From NCBI RefSeq assembly GCF_013170825.1, contig NZ_CP033365.1:3360001-3424000 (forward strand): a DNA stretch of 64,000 nt, read 5' to 3'. Shown here piece by piece: positions 7,922 through 16,437 of the stretch. This stretch comes from Mesorhizobium sp. NZP2298 (GTDB lineage Bacteria > Pseudomonadota > Alphaproteobacteria > Rhizobiales > Rhizobiaceae). The notes under the pieces were generated by a model. It had not been told where the DNA came from. It saw nothing but the letters and a program-made list of their open reading frames with translations, and made no database searches. The translations under genes and the position numbers were made by a program. Numbering within the stretch: position 1 is the first letter of the stretch; each line of letters starts with the position of its first letter.

Positions 7922-9187
7922 ATGAAGCATTTCTCCAGGATTTTTGCCGCAGCAGTGGTGTCGCTGGCGGCGGCCCTCCCGGCCTATGCCGAGACGACGC
8001 TAACGGTTCACTACCCGATGCCCGGCTTCTTCAAGAACGTGATGGACACGATCTCGAAGAAGTTCATGGAGGAAAATCCCGATATCAAGATCCAGTTCGC
8101 CAGCCCGTCGGCAACCTATGAGGAAGGCATCCAGACCATTCTTCGGCAGGCCGGCACCGACGAGATGCCCGACATCACCTTCATCGGCCTCAACCGCCTG
8201 CGCATGCTCAACGAGCGTGACGTTGCCGTCGATCTCGGGCCGCTGGTCAAGAAGGAAGGCAACATGGCGGAGCTCGGTTTCTCCGACACGATCCTGAAGC
8301 TGGCGCAGGTCAACGGCAAGCAGGTTGGCCTCGCCTTCGCCACGTCCAATCCGATCATGTATTACAATGCCGATCTGGTGAAGGCCGCCGGCGGCGATCC
8401 CGACAATCCGCCCAAGACCTGGGACGAGGTCATCGCGCTAGGCGGCAAGATCAAGGCGCTTGGCAACGGCGTCGACGGCATCGACTTCCGCTGGCAGGGC
8501 GATGACTGGATGTTCTCGGCGCTGCTGTTCGGCGCTGGCGGCAAGATGCTGAACGAGGACGAAAGCAAGGTCGCCTTCAACGGGCCGGAAGGCGAGAAGG
8601 CGGTGGAGATTCTGGCGCGGATGGTGAAGGAGGGCGGCATGCCGGTCTTCACCAAGCCGGCGGGCGAGCAGGCTTTCGCGGCCGGCAAGGTCGGCTTCGA
8701 ATTCCAGACCACCGGTGCGCTGGTCAATACGATCAAGAATGTCGGCGACAAGTTCACGCTGCGCACCGCCAAAATCCCGCTGATCGATCCGGTCAACGGC
8801 CATCTGCCGACCGGCGGCAATGCTGTGGTCATCCTGACCAAGGATGCGGCCAAGCAGGAAGCCGCCTGGAAGTTCGCGAAATTCGCCGCTGGCCCTTATG
8901 GCGCTTCCGTCGTCGTGCCGGGCACCGGCTATGTCCCCAACAATGAGCTGGCGGCGAAATCGTCGGACTATCTCGGCGATTTCTACAAGAAGAACCCGCT
9001 CTTCCAGGCCGGGCTCAGCCAGATGCCGCTGATGGTTCCGTGGTATGCCTTCCCGGGCACCAACGGTGTGAAGGTGACGCAGACGATCGTCGACAATCTG
9101 TCGCGCATCGTCGACCAGTCGGCCTCGCCCAAGGAAGCGCTCACTGACGCGGCCAGCGACGTCGAAGGCATGCTGCCGACGCAATAA
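7922..9187 (+). CDS. Extracellular solute-binding protein, family 1 (UgpB-like)
   Basis: A 421-residue periplasmic binding protein. It has a clear Sec signal peptide (MKHFSRIFAAAVVSLAAALPAYA, cleavage after AYA), then an SBP family 1 fold. TIGLNRLRMLNE-like and PIMYYNADLVKAAGGDP segments are typical of glycerol-3-phosphate or maltose binding proteins. GGNAVVILTKDAAKQEAAWKF is the conserved C-terminal lobe segment. It delivers substrate to the importer encoded just upstream. The linked phosphodiesterase makes a phosphodiester or glycerol-phosphate ligand plausible, but the ligand cannot be assigned from sequence alone. Confidence 0.92.
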   Translation: MKHFSRIFAAAVVSLAAALPAYAETTLTVHYPMPGFFKNVMDTISKKFMEENPDIKIQFASPSATYEEGIQTILRQAGTDEMPDITFIGLNRLRMLNERDVAVDLGPLVKKEGNMAELGFSDTILKLAQVNGKQVGLAFATSNPIMYYNADLVKAAGGDPDNPPKTWDEVIALGGKIKALGNGVDGIDFRWQGDDWMFSALLFGAGGKMLNEDESKVAFNGPEGEKAVEILARMVKEGGMPVFTKPAGEQAFAAGKVGFEFQTTGALVNTIKNVGDKFTLRTAKIPLIDPVNGHLPTGGNAVVILTKDAAKQEAAWKFAKFAAGPYGASVVVPGTGYVPNNELAAKSSDYLGDFYKKNPLFQAGLSQMPLMVPWYAFPGTNGVKVTQTIVDNLSRIVDQSASPKEALTDAASDVEGMLPTQ

Positions 9188-9203
9188 GGATTTTTCCAGG
9201 GCA

Positions 9204-9223
9204 ACCGCCGCGCTTGCGGCGGT
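9204..9223. terminator. Hairpin between convergent genes
   Basis: ACCGCCGC (9204-9211), loop GCTT, GCGGCGGT (9216-9223) form a perfect 8-bp stem in the 47-bp gap between convergent stops. It has no clear T-run on either strand, so it may be a weak or Rho-assisted bidirectional terminator. Confidence 0.5.
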
Positions 9224-9234
9224 CGTCCTGGCGA

Positions 9235-10122
9235 TCAGGCCGGCCGGTAAACCCGTTCCGCCGTGTTCCAGAAGATGTCGGCCTCGGCGGCCGCGCCGTG
9301 CTTCGCTACAGCTTCGCGGTGCGCCTTGATCAGCTCGGCGTGGCTGGTCCAGAGCTTCTCGATCGGGAAGTTCGAACCGAACATCAGATGATCGGAACCC
9401 AGGATATCGATCGCGTTGTCGACGATATAGGCGATGAGCGCCGGGTCATTGCGGTGGACGAAGGTGCCGAGACCGGAGAGCTTGGCATAGAGATTGGGTG
9501 CCGCTGAGAGCGTGCGCAACCCCGCCTTCCAGGCCTCGGTGGTCTCTTGATCCGTGCCGGTCAGCATGCCGGCATGGGTGAGGATGAAGCTGGTCTCGGG
9601 ATTCTCCCCGACCAGCGTCAGCCCGTCCTTCATCTGGGCGGGGAAGAGCTGCAGGTCGAAAGACAGGCCATAGTCCTTCAGCCTCGCGACGTTGGCGCGC
9701 ACTTTTGGGTCGATGACCTGGTCGGCCGAAGCGGCGAAGCGGAAGGCCTGCGTTTCATGCCAGTGCAGCTGCATGCGCACGCCGCGCAGCAGTTTGTATT
9801 TCATCAGCCGGTCGATCTGGGGCCTGACATCATCCACCGTCATGTCGGCATAGCCGACGATGGCGTGCGGCCAGCCGGTTTCATCGGCTGTCTTCTGCAG
9901 GAAGGCGACCTCTTTCTCGAAATCCTCCTTCGCCCAGTTGGTCTGGACATAGACGGCCTTTTCGACGCCTGATCCCTTCTGGTCGTCGAGGAATTCGCCG
10001 ATCGGATAATCGCGGCGGATCGGCTCATAGGGGCCGAAGATGCGCGGCACCATCGGCCCGACCAGCCAGGGCTGGTCCTTCTGGCGCCAGATGTGGAAAT
10101 GCGCGTCGATGGCTTTTTGCAT
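9235..10122 (-). CDS. Amidohydrolase family protein (Amidohydrolase_2)
   Basis: A 295-residue TIM-barrel metal hydrolase. DAHFHIW at the N-terminus is the metal-binding HxH motif; FILTHAGM and GSDHLMFGSNFP carry the later His and Asp ligands. Relatives include 2-pyrone-4,6-dicarboxylate and sulfomuconolactone hydrolases and fuconolactonases, so a lactone or cyclic amide is a likely substrate class. It is the last gene of the molybdenum-hydroxylase operon: its ATG (10122-10120) overlaps the stop of the VWA gene. This suggests it hydrolyses the ring or lactone made after hydroxylation, which is an inference. Confidence 0.87.
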   Translation of the reverse strand: MQKAIDAHFHIWRQKDQPWLVGPMVPRIFGPYEPIRRDYPIGEFLDDQKGSGVEKAVYVQTNWAKEDFEKEVAFLQKTADETGWPHAIVGYADMTVDDVRPQIDRLMKYKLLRGVRMQLHWHETQAFRFAASADQVIDPKVRANVARLKDYGLSFDLQLFPAQMKDGLTLVGENPETSFILTHAGMLTGTDQETTEAWKAGLRTLSAAPNLYAKLSGLGTFVHRNDPALIAYIVDNAIDILGSDHLMFGSNFPIEKLWTSHAELIKAHREAVAKHGAAAEADIFWNTAERVYRPA

Positions 10123-11249
10123 CAGGAAACCCTCTTCCAGATTGTCGATGCCTCGGGGGCGGGACGGGCGAGCGACAGGATGAAATCGGTGAGGCTGGTC
10201 AACGACGAGCCATCGATGAGGTCGTCGAGATCAGGCAGGATGGCGCGTAGCGCCGCAGTGGCTGGCCGGAAGCGCGGGTCGCCGGCCAAGGGTGTGGCCA
10301 GCGACAGCCGGAAGGCGCGGGCGCTCAGCCTGCGTATGGCCGTCTCCAACTCGGCATGGTCGCCGCGCTCCAGCGCATCGGACAAAATGATCACGGCTGC
10401 GCCGCGTGCAAAGGCGGAAAAACGCGGCACCGAGAGGAAAGCGAGCAGCGTCGGCCCCATGCGGGTGCCGCCGTCCCAGTCGTCGACCTGGGCCGCCGCG
10501 CGCGCCAGCGCCTGATCGCGGTCGCGGATGCGCAGTGCCGTGGTGATGCGGGTCAGCCTTGTGCCGAAGGTGAAGATCTCGGCGCGGTCGGCGCCTTGCA
10601 CTGCGGCATGCGCCAGCTTGAGATAGTCCGCCGTATGCAGCTTCATCGAGCCGGAGACGTCTATCAGCAGCAGCAGCTTGCGGGGCACGGTCTGGCGGCG
10701 ACGCAACAGCGGTGAGGGCACGTCGCCATCGGCGCTGACGATTTCGCGCAGCGAGCGGCGCAGATCGAGCTTGCCGCGCGAAGGGGTGCGCACGGTGCGG
10801 AAGGAGCGGCGGGCGGGCAGGGCCGACGGGAGCCTCCGTTGAAAGGCGGTCAGCCTGTCCTCGTCGCGCTGGAAGTCGCGGCTGCTCAATTGCTCCAGGG
10901 CCGAGGACAGTTCGCCGCCTTCCTGGCTGTGCTCGGCTTCAATCCGCTCGTCATCAGCGCCGCCATCATCCTTGACGCGGGTTTCCTCGTCCGCGTCGCC
11001 TTCGACCACGGCTGAAGCGTTGCCGTAGAAATGGCTCTGGAAATGCGCTTCGAATTCGTCGCGGCGATCGGGCGGCGGTGCCAGCGTGGCAAGGGCCGCC
11101 TCACGGATATCGGCCATCGACCGGGGACCGAGCAATGTCACCGCCCGCATGAAGCCGGAGACTTGCTCGGGGGCGATGGCAAAGCCGTAGCGGCGCAGCA
11201 GCCGACCGAAGCCGAGGAAGGGCGTTGCGGCGCGGGGCAAGGCGCTCAC
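10122..11249 (-). CDS. VWA domain protein, CoxE-like
   Basis: A 375-residue protein with a C-terminal von Willebrand A domain. The MIDAS motif is LLLIDVSGSMKLH (DxSxS), with DGGTRMGPTL giving a later metal ligand. The N-terminal part (FGRLLRRYGFAIAPEQVSGFM) resembles the CoxE family. I start it at the GTG at 11249, which overlaps the stop of the MoxR gene (GTGA); the longer upstream reading is unlikely because it runs through the ATPase. In CO dehydrogenase operons, CoxD (MoxR) and CoxE (VWA) act together in maturing the active site. The same pair is linked here to a molybdenum hydroxylase. Confidence 0.85.
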   Translation of the reverse strand: MSALPRAATPFLGFGRLLRRYGFAIAPEQVSGFMRAVTLLGPRSMADIREAALATLAPPPDRRDEFEAHFQSHFYGNASAVVEGDADEETRVKDDGGADDERIEAEHSQEGGELSSALEQLSSRDFQRDEDRLTAFQRRLPSALPARRSFRTVRTPSRGKLDLRRSLREIVSADGDVPSPLLRRRQTVPRKLLLLIDVSGSMKLHTADYLKLAHAAVQGADRAEIFTFGTRLTRITTALRIRDRDQALARAAAQVDDWDGGTRMGPTLLAFLSVPRFSAFARGAAVIILSDALERGDHAELETAIRRLSARAFRLSLATPLAGDPRFRPATAALRAILPDLDDLIDGSSLTSLTDFILSLARPAPEASTIWKRVS

Positions 11250-12127
11250 GCAAGCGCCTCCTCGACAATCCGGCCGAGTTCCGGCGCGATATAGGACAGG
11301 TCTTCCTCGTCCTTGATCAGCACGCCGATGGCGCGGCGGAAGGCTTCGGGCCATGGGCTGCCACCCCTTTCGAGGATGGTGGCGGCATTGGCCCATTCGA
11401 CCGCCTCGGCGATGCCGGGCGGCTTGGCCAGCGGGCGGGCGCGGATGGTCTGCACGGCTGCAGCAACGGCGCGCGCGGTGCCTTCAGCGACATCGCCGGC
11501 ACGCAGCATGATGATGGCGGCTTCGCGCTCGGCATCGGGATAACCGATCCAGTGATAGACGCAACGCCGGCGCAGGGCTTCGGCAAGTTCGCGGGTGCGG
11601 TTGGAGGTCAGGATGACAATCGGCTGCGCGGCGGCGCGGATGGTGCCGCGCTCGGGGATGCTGATCTGGAAATCGGAGAGGAATTCGAGCAGCAGCGCTT
11701 CGAATTCGTGGTCGGAACGGTCGATCTCATCGACCAGCAGCACGCGTTGCTCCGGTGCCCGCAACACCTGAAGGAGCGGACGGGCGATCAGGAAGCGGTC
11801 GTCGTAAATGTCGATTTCGTGTTCGCCGGCATGGCGGATGGCGAGCAACTGGCGCTGGTAGTTCCATTCGTAGAGCGCATGCGCGGCGTCGATGCCTTCA
11901 TAGCATTGCAGGCGTACCAGATCGCGGCCGAGCAGCTCGGCGACAGCCTTCGCGGCCTCGGTCTTGCCGACGCCCGGCGCCCCTTCGAGCAGCAGCGGCT
12001 TGCCGAGCCGGATCGCCAGGAATATGGCGGTGGCCAGGCTGTCGTCGGCCAGATAGCGCGAGGCGGCGAGATGCGACGCCACCGCCTCCGGTGAGGTCGC
12101 GACAGTCTCGGCGTTTACCTCGGGCAT
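11246..12127 (-). CDS. MoxR-family AAA+ ATPase, CoxD-like
   Basis: A 293-residue AAA+ ATPase. Walker A is GAPGVGKT at 49-56, Walker B is RVLLVDEIDRSD, and sensor-1 is PIVILTSNRTREL. These match the MoxR/CoxD subgroup, which works with VWA partners to insert or remodel metal centres. The ATG at 12127 gives MPEVNAETVATSPEAV and follows the molybdopterin gene's stop by 1 base; the longer frame into that gene is rejected. The likely partner is the VWA protein just downstream, and the likely client is the molybdopterin subunit upstream. Confidence 0.9.
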   Translation of the reverse strand: MPEVNAETVATSPEAVASHLAASRYLADDSLATAIFLAIRLGKPLLLEGAPGVGKTEAAKAVAELLGRDLVRLQCYEGIDAAHALYEWNYQRQLLAIRHAGEHEIDIYDDRFLIARPLLQVLRAPEQRVLLVDEIDRSDHEFEALLLEFLSDFQISIPERGTIRAAAQPIVILTSNRTRELAEALRRRCVYHWIGYPDAEREAAIIMLRAGDVAEGTARAVAAAVQTIRARPLAKPPGIAEAVEWANAATILERGGSPWPEAFRRAIGVLIKDEEDLSYIAPELGRIVEEALA

Positions 12128-12128
12128 G

Positions 12129-13133
12129 TCAGTTCGCCGCTTGCGCCTTGAGCGCGCGCAGGATGCGTTCGGGTGTGATCGGCAGCGTGTCGATGCGCAC
12201 GCCGACGGCGTCGAAGACGGCGTTGGCGACTGCCGGTATCTGCGGATTGGCGCACATTTCGCCCGGCCCCTTGGCACCGTAGGGACCATCCGCCGAGGGC
12301 CGCTCCAGAACGATGATCTCAGTCTTGGCAAGGTCGCCTGGCCCCGGCATCAGATACTGGTTGAAGTCGGTGCCGCCATGATCGCGGTTGGGGTAGTAGG
12401 GCTCGGTCGTCTCGTAGAGCGCGTGGCTGATGCCCATCCAGGAGCCGCCGACCAGTTGCTGCTCGACCATCTTCGGGTTCAGTGCGCGGCCGATCTCGAA
12501 GACGTTCTTGACCGTCAGCACCGTGACCTCGCCGGTCTCGTCGTCGACTTCGACCTCGGCCACGGTGCAGGCATGCGCGTAGCAGGTCGATGGCTTCATC
12601 GCGCCGGTTTCCTTCTCGGGATAGGAACGCGGGATCAGGAACATGCCGCGCCCCGAGATCGAGCGGCCGCGCTTGAAATGCGCCGACAGCGCGACATCGA
12701 AGATCGAGATCGATTTCTGCGGCGCGCCCTTGACCAGTATGTTGCCCTGACCGTCGGTCTCCAGATCGGAGGCGTTGACCTCAAGTTCTTCCGCCGCCAC
12801 TTCCAGCATCACCTGGCGCGCCTCTTTCGCGGCCTGGATGACCGCATTGCCGGCGCGATGCGTGCCGCGCGAGGCGAAGGTACCCATGCAATGCGGGCCG
12901 GTATCGGTGTCGGCGGTGTCGACGACGACGCGGTCGGTCGGCACGCCGATGGTTTCGGCGCAGATCTGCGCCATGATCTGCTTCATGCCCTGGCCGAGAT
13001 CGACCGACGACAGCGTCACCATGAAATTGCCGGTCGGTGTCGAGTGGACCAGCGCCTGGGTCGGGTCGCCGCCGAGATTCATGCCGGTGGGATAGTTGAT
13101 CGCGGCGACGCCGCGTCCGCGCCTGATCGCCAT
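12129..13133 (-). CDS. Molybdopterin-binding subunit, C-terminal half (xanthine dehydrogenase family)
   Basis: A 334-residue protein equal to the second molybdopterin domain of the xanthine dehydrogenase family. It has SSVDLGQGMKQIMAQICAE (Moco contact), DTDTGPHCMGTFASRGTH, and GAKGPGEMC near the end. The last matches the GxKGxGE segment holding the catalytic Glu. Normally this domain is fused to the N-terminal half (about 770-790 residues in total). Here it begins 1 base after the stop of the partner gene, and GGGAG just upstream can serve as its ribosome site. Natural split subunits are known, for example in nicotinate dehydrogenase, but a frameshift remains possible. Confidence 0.88.
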   Translation of the reverse strand: MAIRRGRGVAAINYPTGMNLGGDPTQALVHSTPTGNFMVTLSSVDLGQGMKQIMAQICAETIGVPTDRVVVDTADTDTGPHCMGTFASRGTHRAGNAVIQAAKEARQVMLEVAAEELEVNASDLETDGQGNILVKGAPQKSISIFDVALSAHFKRGRSISGRGMFLIPRSYPEKETGAMKPSTCYAHACTVAEVEVDDETGEVTVLTVKNVFEIGRALNPKMVEQQLVGGSWMGISHALYETTEPYYPNRDHGGTDFNQYLMPGPGDLAKTEIIVLERPSADGPYGAKGPGEMCANPQIPAVANAVFDAVGVRIDTLPITPERILRALKAQAAN

Positions 13134-13134
13134 C

Positions 13135-14502
13135 TCAAGCTCCCTTCACGTAGGACGACATCGCCATGTATTTCTCCGCCACCGGCCAGTTGGCGGCGCG
13201 CGAGGCTTCCTGCATGCACTCGATGAGTGCTGCCCCTTCCGTCGGCTGGCGATGCGCCTTCATGTCGCCGTCGCGATAGGCGTTGATGAAGCGGAATTCG
13301 AGCGGGTCCATGCCGATCAGCCGTGCCAGCTTGTCCATCTGCACCTCCAGCGCGAAGTCGCCGATGGTGACGCCGAAGCCGCGCATGGCCGACGACGGCG
13401 TGCGGTTGGTGTAGACGCAGTAGGTGTCGATCCACACATTCGGGATTGTGTAGGGGCCGGGATAGTGCCCCGCACCCTTCTGCGCGCCATAGGGCGAGTG
13501 ACGCGAATAGGCGCCGGCATCGGTGTAGCCGGTGACCTTGCGCGCAACGATGCGGCCGTCCTTCATCACGCCATCCTTGATGACCACCTTTTCGGCCGCA
13601 CGGGGTGACGAAATCTGCATCTCCTCCTCGCGGCTGTAGATGAAACAGACCGGTCGCCCGGTCAGCTTGGCGCCGAGGATGGCGATCGGCTCGACGATGA
13701 CGTCGACCTTGCCGCCAAAGCCGCCGCCGACCGTGCCGCCGACGAAATGCAGCTTCGAGCCTGGCATCTGCAGGATGATCGAGGTGTTGTCGAGGGTGAA
13801 GAACATCGCCTGCGTGTTGGTGTAGCAGGTGAAGCGGTCGTTGCCCTCGGGCGCCACGACGCAGCCGGTGGTCTCGGTCGGCGCATGCTCGATCGGCGAG
13901 GACTGATAGCTTTGTTCCAGGATGTGGTCAGCGCCGGCGAAGCCGGCCTCGACATCGCCGAAGCGCACCTTGCGGCACTCGCCGCTGTCATAGAGATAGT
14001 AGTTCTGGCCGTGATATTCGTTGACCAAAGGCGCGCCGGGCTTCAGCGCTTCCTCCATGTCGAAGACGGCCGGCAGCACTTCATAGTCGACCTTGACCTT
14101 CGCCGCGGCTTCCTGCGCGGCGCGCTCCGTCTCGGCCAGCACCGCCACCACGGCCTCGCCCTTCCAGCGCACCTTGCCGTCGGCCAGCACCGTCTCGTCC
14201 TCAGGACCGACCTGGATCAGGATCAGGATGGTGTAGACATTGTGCGGCACGTCCTTGGCGGTCAGCACTTTGACCACGCCCGGATGTTTCTCCGCCTCCG
14301 ACGTGTCGATCGAACGGATGCGGGCGTGATGGTGCGGACTGCGCACCATCTTCAGGTGCAGCATGCCGGGAAAGTTGCGGTCGGCGAAAAAAGCTGTCTT
14401 GCCGGTGACATGGCCGGGCGAATCCGAACGGGGCCTCGGCTGGCCGATCTCGTGCAGATCGTCCTTGCGAACATCGGCGAAGTAGTTCTTGCGCAGTTCC
14501 AT
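13135..14502 (-). CDS. Molybdopterin-binding subunit, N-terminal half (xanthine dehydrogenase family)
   Basis: A 455-residue protein covering the hammerhead domain and first molybdopterin domain. Visible features are TGKTAFFADRNFPGMLHLKM (hammerhead), VGGTVGGGFGGK (Moco contact), and SSAMRGFGV with the substrate-site Arg of xanthine dehydrogenases. The CO dehydrogenase active-site loop with Cys (AYxCSFR) is absent, so this is not a CO oxidiser. It ends with VKGA at the linker just before the second domain, supplied by the next gene. Together they total 789 residues, the usual length of the single-chain subunit. The substrate is unknown, probably an N-heterocycle, aldehyde or purine-like compound. 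Confidence 0.9.
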   Translation of the reverse strand: MELRKNYFADVRKDDLHEIGQPRPRSDSPGHVTGKTAFFADRNFPGMLHLKMVRSPHHHARIRSIDTSEAEKHPGVVKVLTAKDVPHNVYTILILIQVGPEDETVLADGKVRWKGEAVVAVLAETERAAQEAAAKVKVDYEVLPAVFDMEEALKPGAPLVNEYHGQNYYLYDSGECRKVRFGDVEAGFAGADHILEQSYQSSPIEHAPTETTGCVVAPEGNDRFTCYTNTQAMFFTLDNTSIILQMPGSKLHFVGGTVGGGFGGKVDVIVEPIAILGAKLTGRPVCFIYSREEEMQISSPRAAEKVVIKDGVMKDGRIVARKVTGYTDAGAYSRHSPYGAQKGAGHYPGPYTIPNVWIDTYCVYTNRTPSSAMRGFGVTIGDFALEVQMDKLARLIGMDPLEFRFINAYRDGDMKAHRQPTEGAALIECMQEASRAANWPVAEKYMAMSSYVKGA

Positions 14503-14514
14503 TCTCTTGTTCCC

Positions 14515-14997
14515 TCAAGCCGCGTTCTGAGAGTTGGACCGCGCGGCGGTGAGCACCGCCTGGATGATCGGCTCGTAGCCGGTGCAGCGGCAGATGTTGC
14601 CCGACAGCGCCTCGACCACGTCGCCGCGGGTGGGGTTGGGCGTGTGGTCGAGCAGTACCTTGGCCGCCATGATCATGCCCGGCGTGCAGAAGCCGCACTG
14701 CGTGGCGAACGTGTCGAGGAAAGCGCGCTGCAGCGGATGCAGGACGCCGCCCTCGGCGAGGCCCGATGTCGTGGTGATGGCTGTTCCGCTGCAAGTTTCA
14801 GCCAAGGTCAGGCAAGACAGCCGGAGCTCGCCGTCGATGATGACGGAGCAGGCGCCGCAAGTGCCCTGGTGGCAGCCGCCTTTCGGCGAAGTGTCGCCGA
14901 TCTTGTCGCGCAAGGCGTTGAGCAGCGTCGTGCCACTGTCGATGAATTCGGCTTTTTCGGAGCCGTTGAGCGTGAATTGAACCGGGACCTTCGCCAT
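14515..14997 (-). CDS. (2Fe-2S)-binding subunit of molybdenum hydroxylase (CoxS-like)
   Basis: A 160-residue iron-sulfur subunit carrying both clusters. C42, C47, C50 and C62 bind the plant-ferredoxin-type 2Fe-2S centre. C101, C104, C136 and C138 (CGFCTPG, then NICRCTGY) bind the second centre next to the molybdopterin. All eight Cys are present. It relays electrons from the molybdenum site to the FAD subunit. It lies between the FAD and molybdopterin genes, the CoxM-CoxS-CoxL order. The gap to the molybdopterin gene is only 12 bases. Confidence 0.95.
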   Translation of the reverse strand: MAKVPVQFTLNGSEKAEFIDSGTTLLNALRDKIGDTSPKGGCHQGTCGACSVIIDGELRLSCLTLAETCSGTAITTTSGLAEGGVLHPLQRAFLDTFATQCGFCTPGMIMAAKVLLDHTPNPTRGDVVEALSGNICRCTGYEPIIQAVLTAARSNSQNAA

Positions 14998-15058
14998 GTT
15001 TCCTCCTTGCGCGTCCGTCCGAAGGATCGGACAGACGCGCGCCCCCCAACTCGTTATT

Positions 15059-15853
15059 TCAACTCAGCAGCAGCCGGCCGAGATGGACCGGCAGCACTTC
15101 GGCGCGATACCAGGCGCTGGCGATCGGATCGGTGATAGGCGTGGTGCCTTCGGTGGAGGCGGCCAGTGCTGCCGCGATGCCGCCCTGGTCGAGCGACTTT
15201 CCCTTGAGCGCCTTTTCCGCCGCCCTGGCCCGTATCGGCCGGTCAGCCATGCAGCCAAGTGCGATCCGTGCCGAAGAGACGGTGCCGTCCGCGGCCTGCT
15301 CCAGAACGGTGGCGATGCTCAGCACCGAGACGCCCTTGGGCTTGATCCGCGATACTTTCAGGAAGCGGAAGCCGTCGGCCTTCGGCAGCGTGAAGGCGAC
15401 CGACGTGACAATGGCGTGGCTGTCGTCCCGCCCGGCCAGGAAGGTCTCGATCGGCAATTCGCCATCATCGGTTCCGACCGTGGCGTCGAGCGCCAGCAGG
15501 GCAACGGCGAAATCGCCGTAGGGCGCGGGCGCGAACAGATTGCCGCCGACGGTTGCCATGTTGCGCACCGCCGGGCCGCCGACGGCGCGCGCGGCCTTGG
15601 CGAGCGTGCCGAGTTCCGGATGGCGCGCGATCGCCGCCATGGTCACCGAGGCGCCGATGCGGATCTTGCCGTCGGCGACCGTGATGGCCAACAGGGTCGG
15701 GTCGGTTGACCTGACAAGACCGGAGACCGAGACATCGCCTTCATTGGCCGCGCGGACCACGAGTGTGCCGCCACCGAGATAGCGGGTGCCGGCCGTCTTC
15801 AACGCGGCATTGGCGTCCTTCACGGTCGGGAATGTCTGGAGGGCAAGCGCCAT
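15059..15853 (-). CDS. FAD-binding subunit of molybdenum hydroxylase (CoxM-like)
   Basis: A 264-residue flavoprotein subunit of the xanthine dehydrogenase/CO dehydrogenase medium-chain family. The two FAD pyrophosphate motifs are GTRYLGGGTLVVRA and NMATVGGNLFAPAPYGD. The C-terminal CO_deh_flav_C domain begins around the KADGFRFLKVSRI region. It passes electrons from the 2Fe-2S subunit to an external acceptor. It is the first enzyme-subunit gene of the operon after the SRPBCC gene, and 61 bases separate it from the 2Fe-2S gene. Confidence 0.93.
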   Translation of the reverse strand: MALALQTFPTVKDANAALKTAGTRYLGGGTLVVRAANEGDVSVSGLVRSTDPTLLAITVADGKIRIGASVTMAAIARHPELGTLAKAARAVGGPAVRNMATVGGNLFAPAPYGDFAVALLALDATVGTDDGELPIETFLAGRDDSHAIVTSVAFTLPKADGFRFLKVSRIKPKGVSVLSIATVLEQAADGTVSSARIALGCMADRPIRARAAEKALKGKSLDQGGIAAALAASTEGTTPITDPIASAWYRAEVLPVHLGRLLLS

Positions 15854-15878
15854 GGAACACTCCTGTTCTCAGCCCGAT

Positions 15879-16322
15879 TCAGCTCTGGCCGGCAAAGTGG
15901 CTCTTCAGGGCGTTGAAGCCGCCCTGGAAGACATTGGCGCCCATGCCCTCGGCCAGCTTGTCCGCATCCTCCGGGGCGGCGTCGAAGCTGGCGGTCCATT
16001 CGGCATAGGTACGGTCGCCATCGGTGACGCGCCGAAGCTGCAGCGTCGCCTTGTGGTTGGTGAGCGGCTGCGGCGTTTCGAGGATGGAATAGCTGACGAG
16101 GAAATTGTCGTCGGAGAAGTCGAGCAGTTTTTCACGGATGCGCGCGCCGCTGGCGAGCTGGAAGTTGCGCACGCAGCCGATCGCGGTGGCGTCCTTGCCA
16201 TCCTCGATATGGCTTTCGACCATGCGCGGGTGCCAGCCCGGCAGGCCGTTGAAGTCGCGTATGCGCGCCCAGACTTTCTCGACCGGCGCGTCGATGACGC
16301 TGGAGATGGTGACCTTGGCCAT
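15879..16322 (-). CDS. SRPBCC family protein (CoxG-like)
   Basis: A 147-residue START/SRPBCC-fold protein. It opens with MAKVTISSVIDAPVEKVWAR and continues IRDFNGLPGWHP, the classic start of polyketide-cyclase-like or CoxG-like members, and ends with a long helix (EGMGANVFQGGFNALKSHF). The ATG at 16322 fits the conserved start; a longer frame to 16547 has no support. CoxG proteins occur in CO-dehydrogenase-type operons, where a role in membrane recruitment or quinone delivery has been described. A ligand-binding or membrane-attachment role for the hydroxylase is therefore plausible here. It is the first gene after the AraC regulator. Confidence 0.83.
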   Translation of the reverse strand: MAKVTISSVIDAPVEKVWARIRDFNGLPGWHPRMVESHIEDGKDATAIGCVRNFQLASGARIREKLLDFSDDNFLVSYSILETPQPLTNHKATLQLRRVTDGDRTYAEWTASFDAAPEDADKLAEGMGANVFQGGFNALKSHFAGQS

Positions 16323-16437
16323 ATGATGTTCCCTTGCGAATGATCGTTGTGACAAGGGTAGGGGGCTGGCCCGGGTGACGCTTATCAATGCGTCTTGAGC
16401 GCGTATCAAGGAGTCTGAAAAAACAGGCGGCTTGAGC

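Noticed and set aside
13135..14502. Reading the molybdenum hydroxylase as CO dehydrogenase because of the Cox-like neighbours
   Set aside because: The loop SSAMRGFG lacks the Cys-bearing CO dehydrogenase signature, so the gene should not be named coxL.
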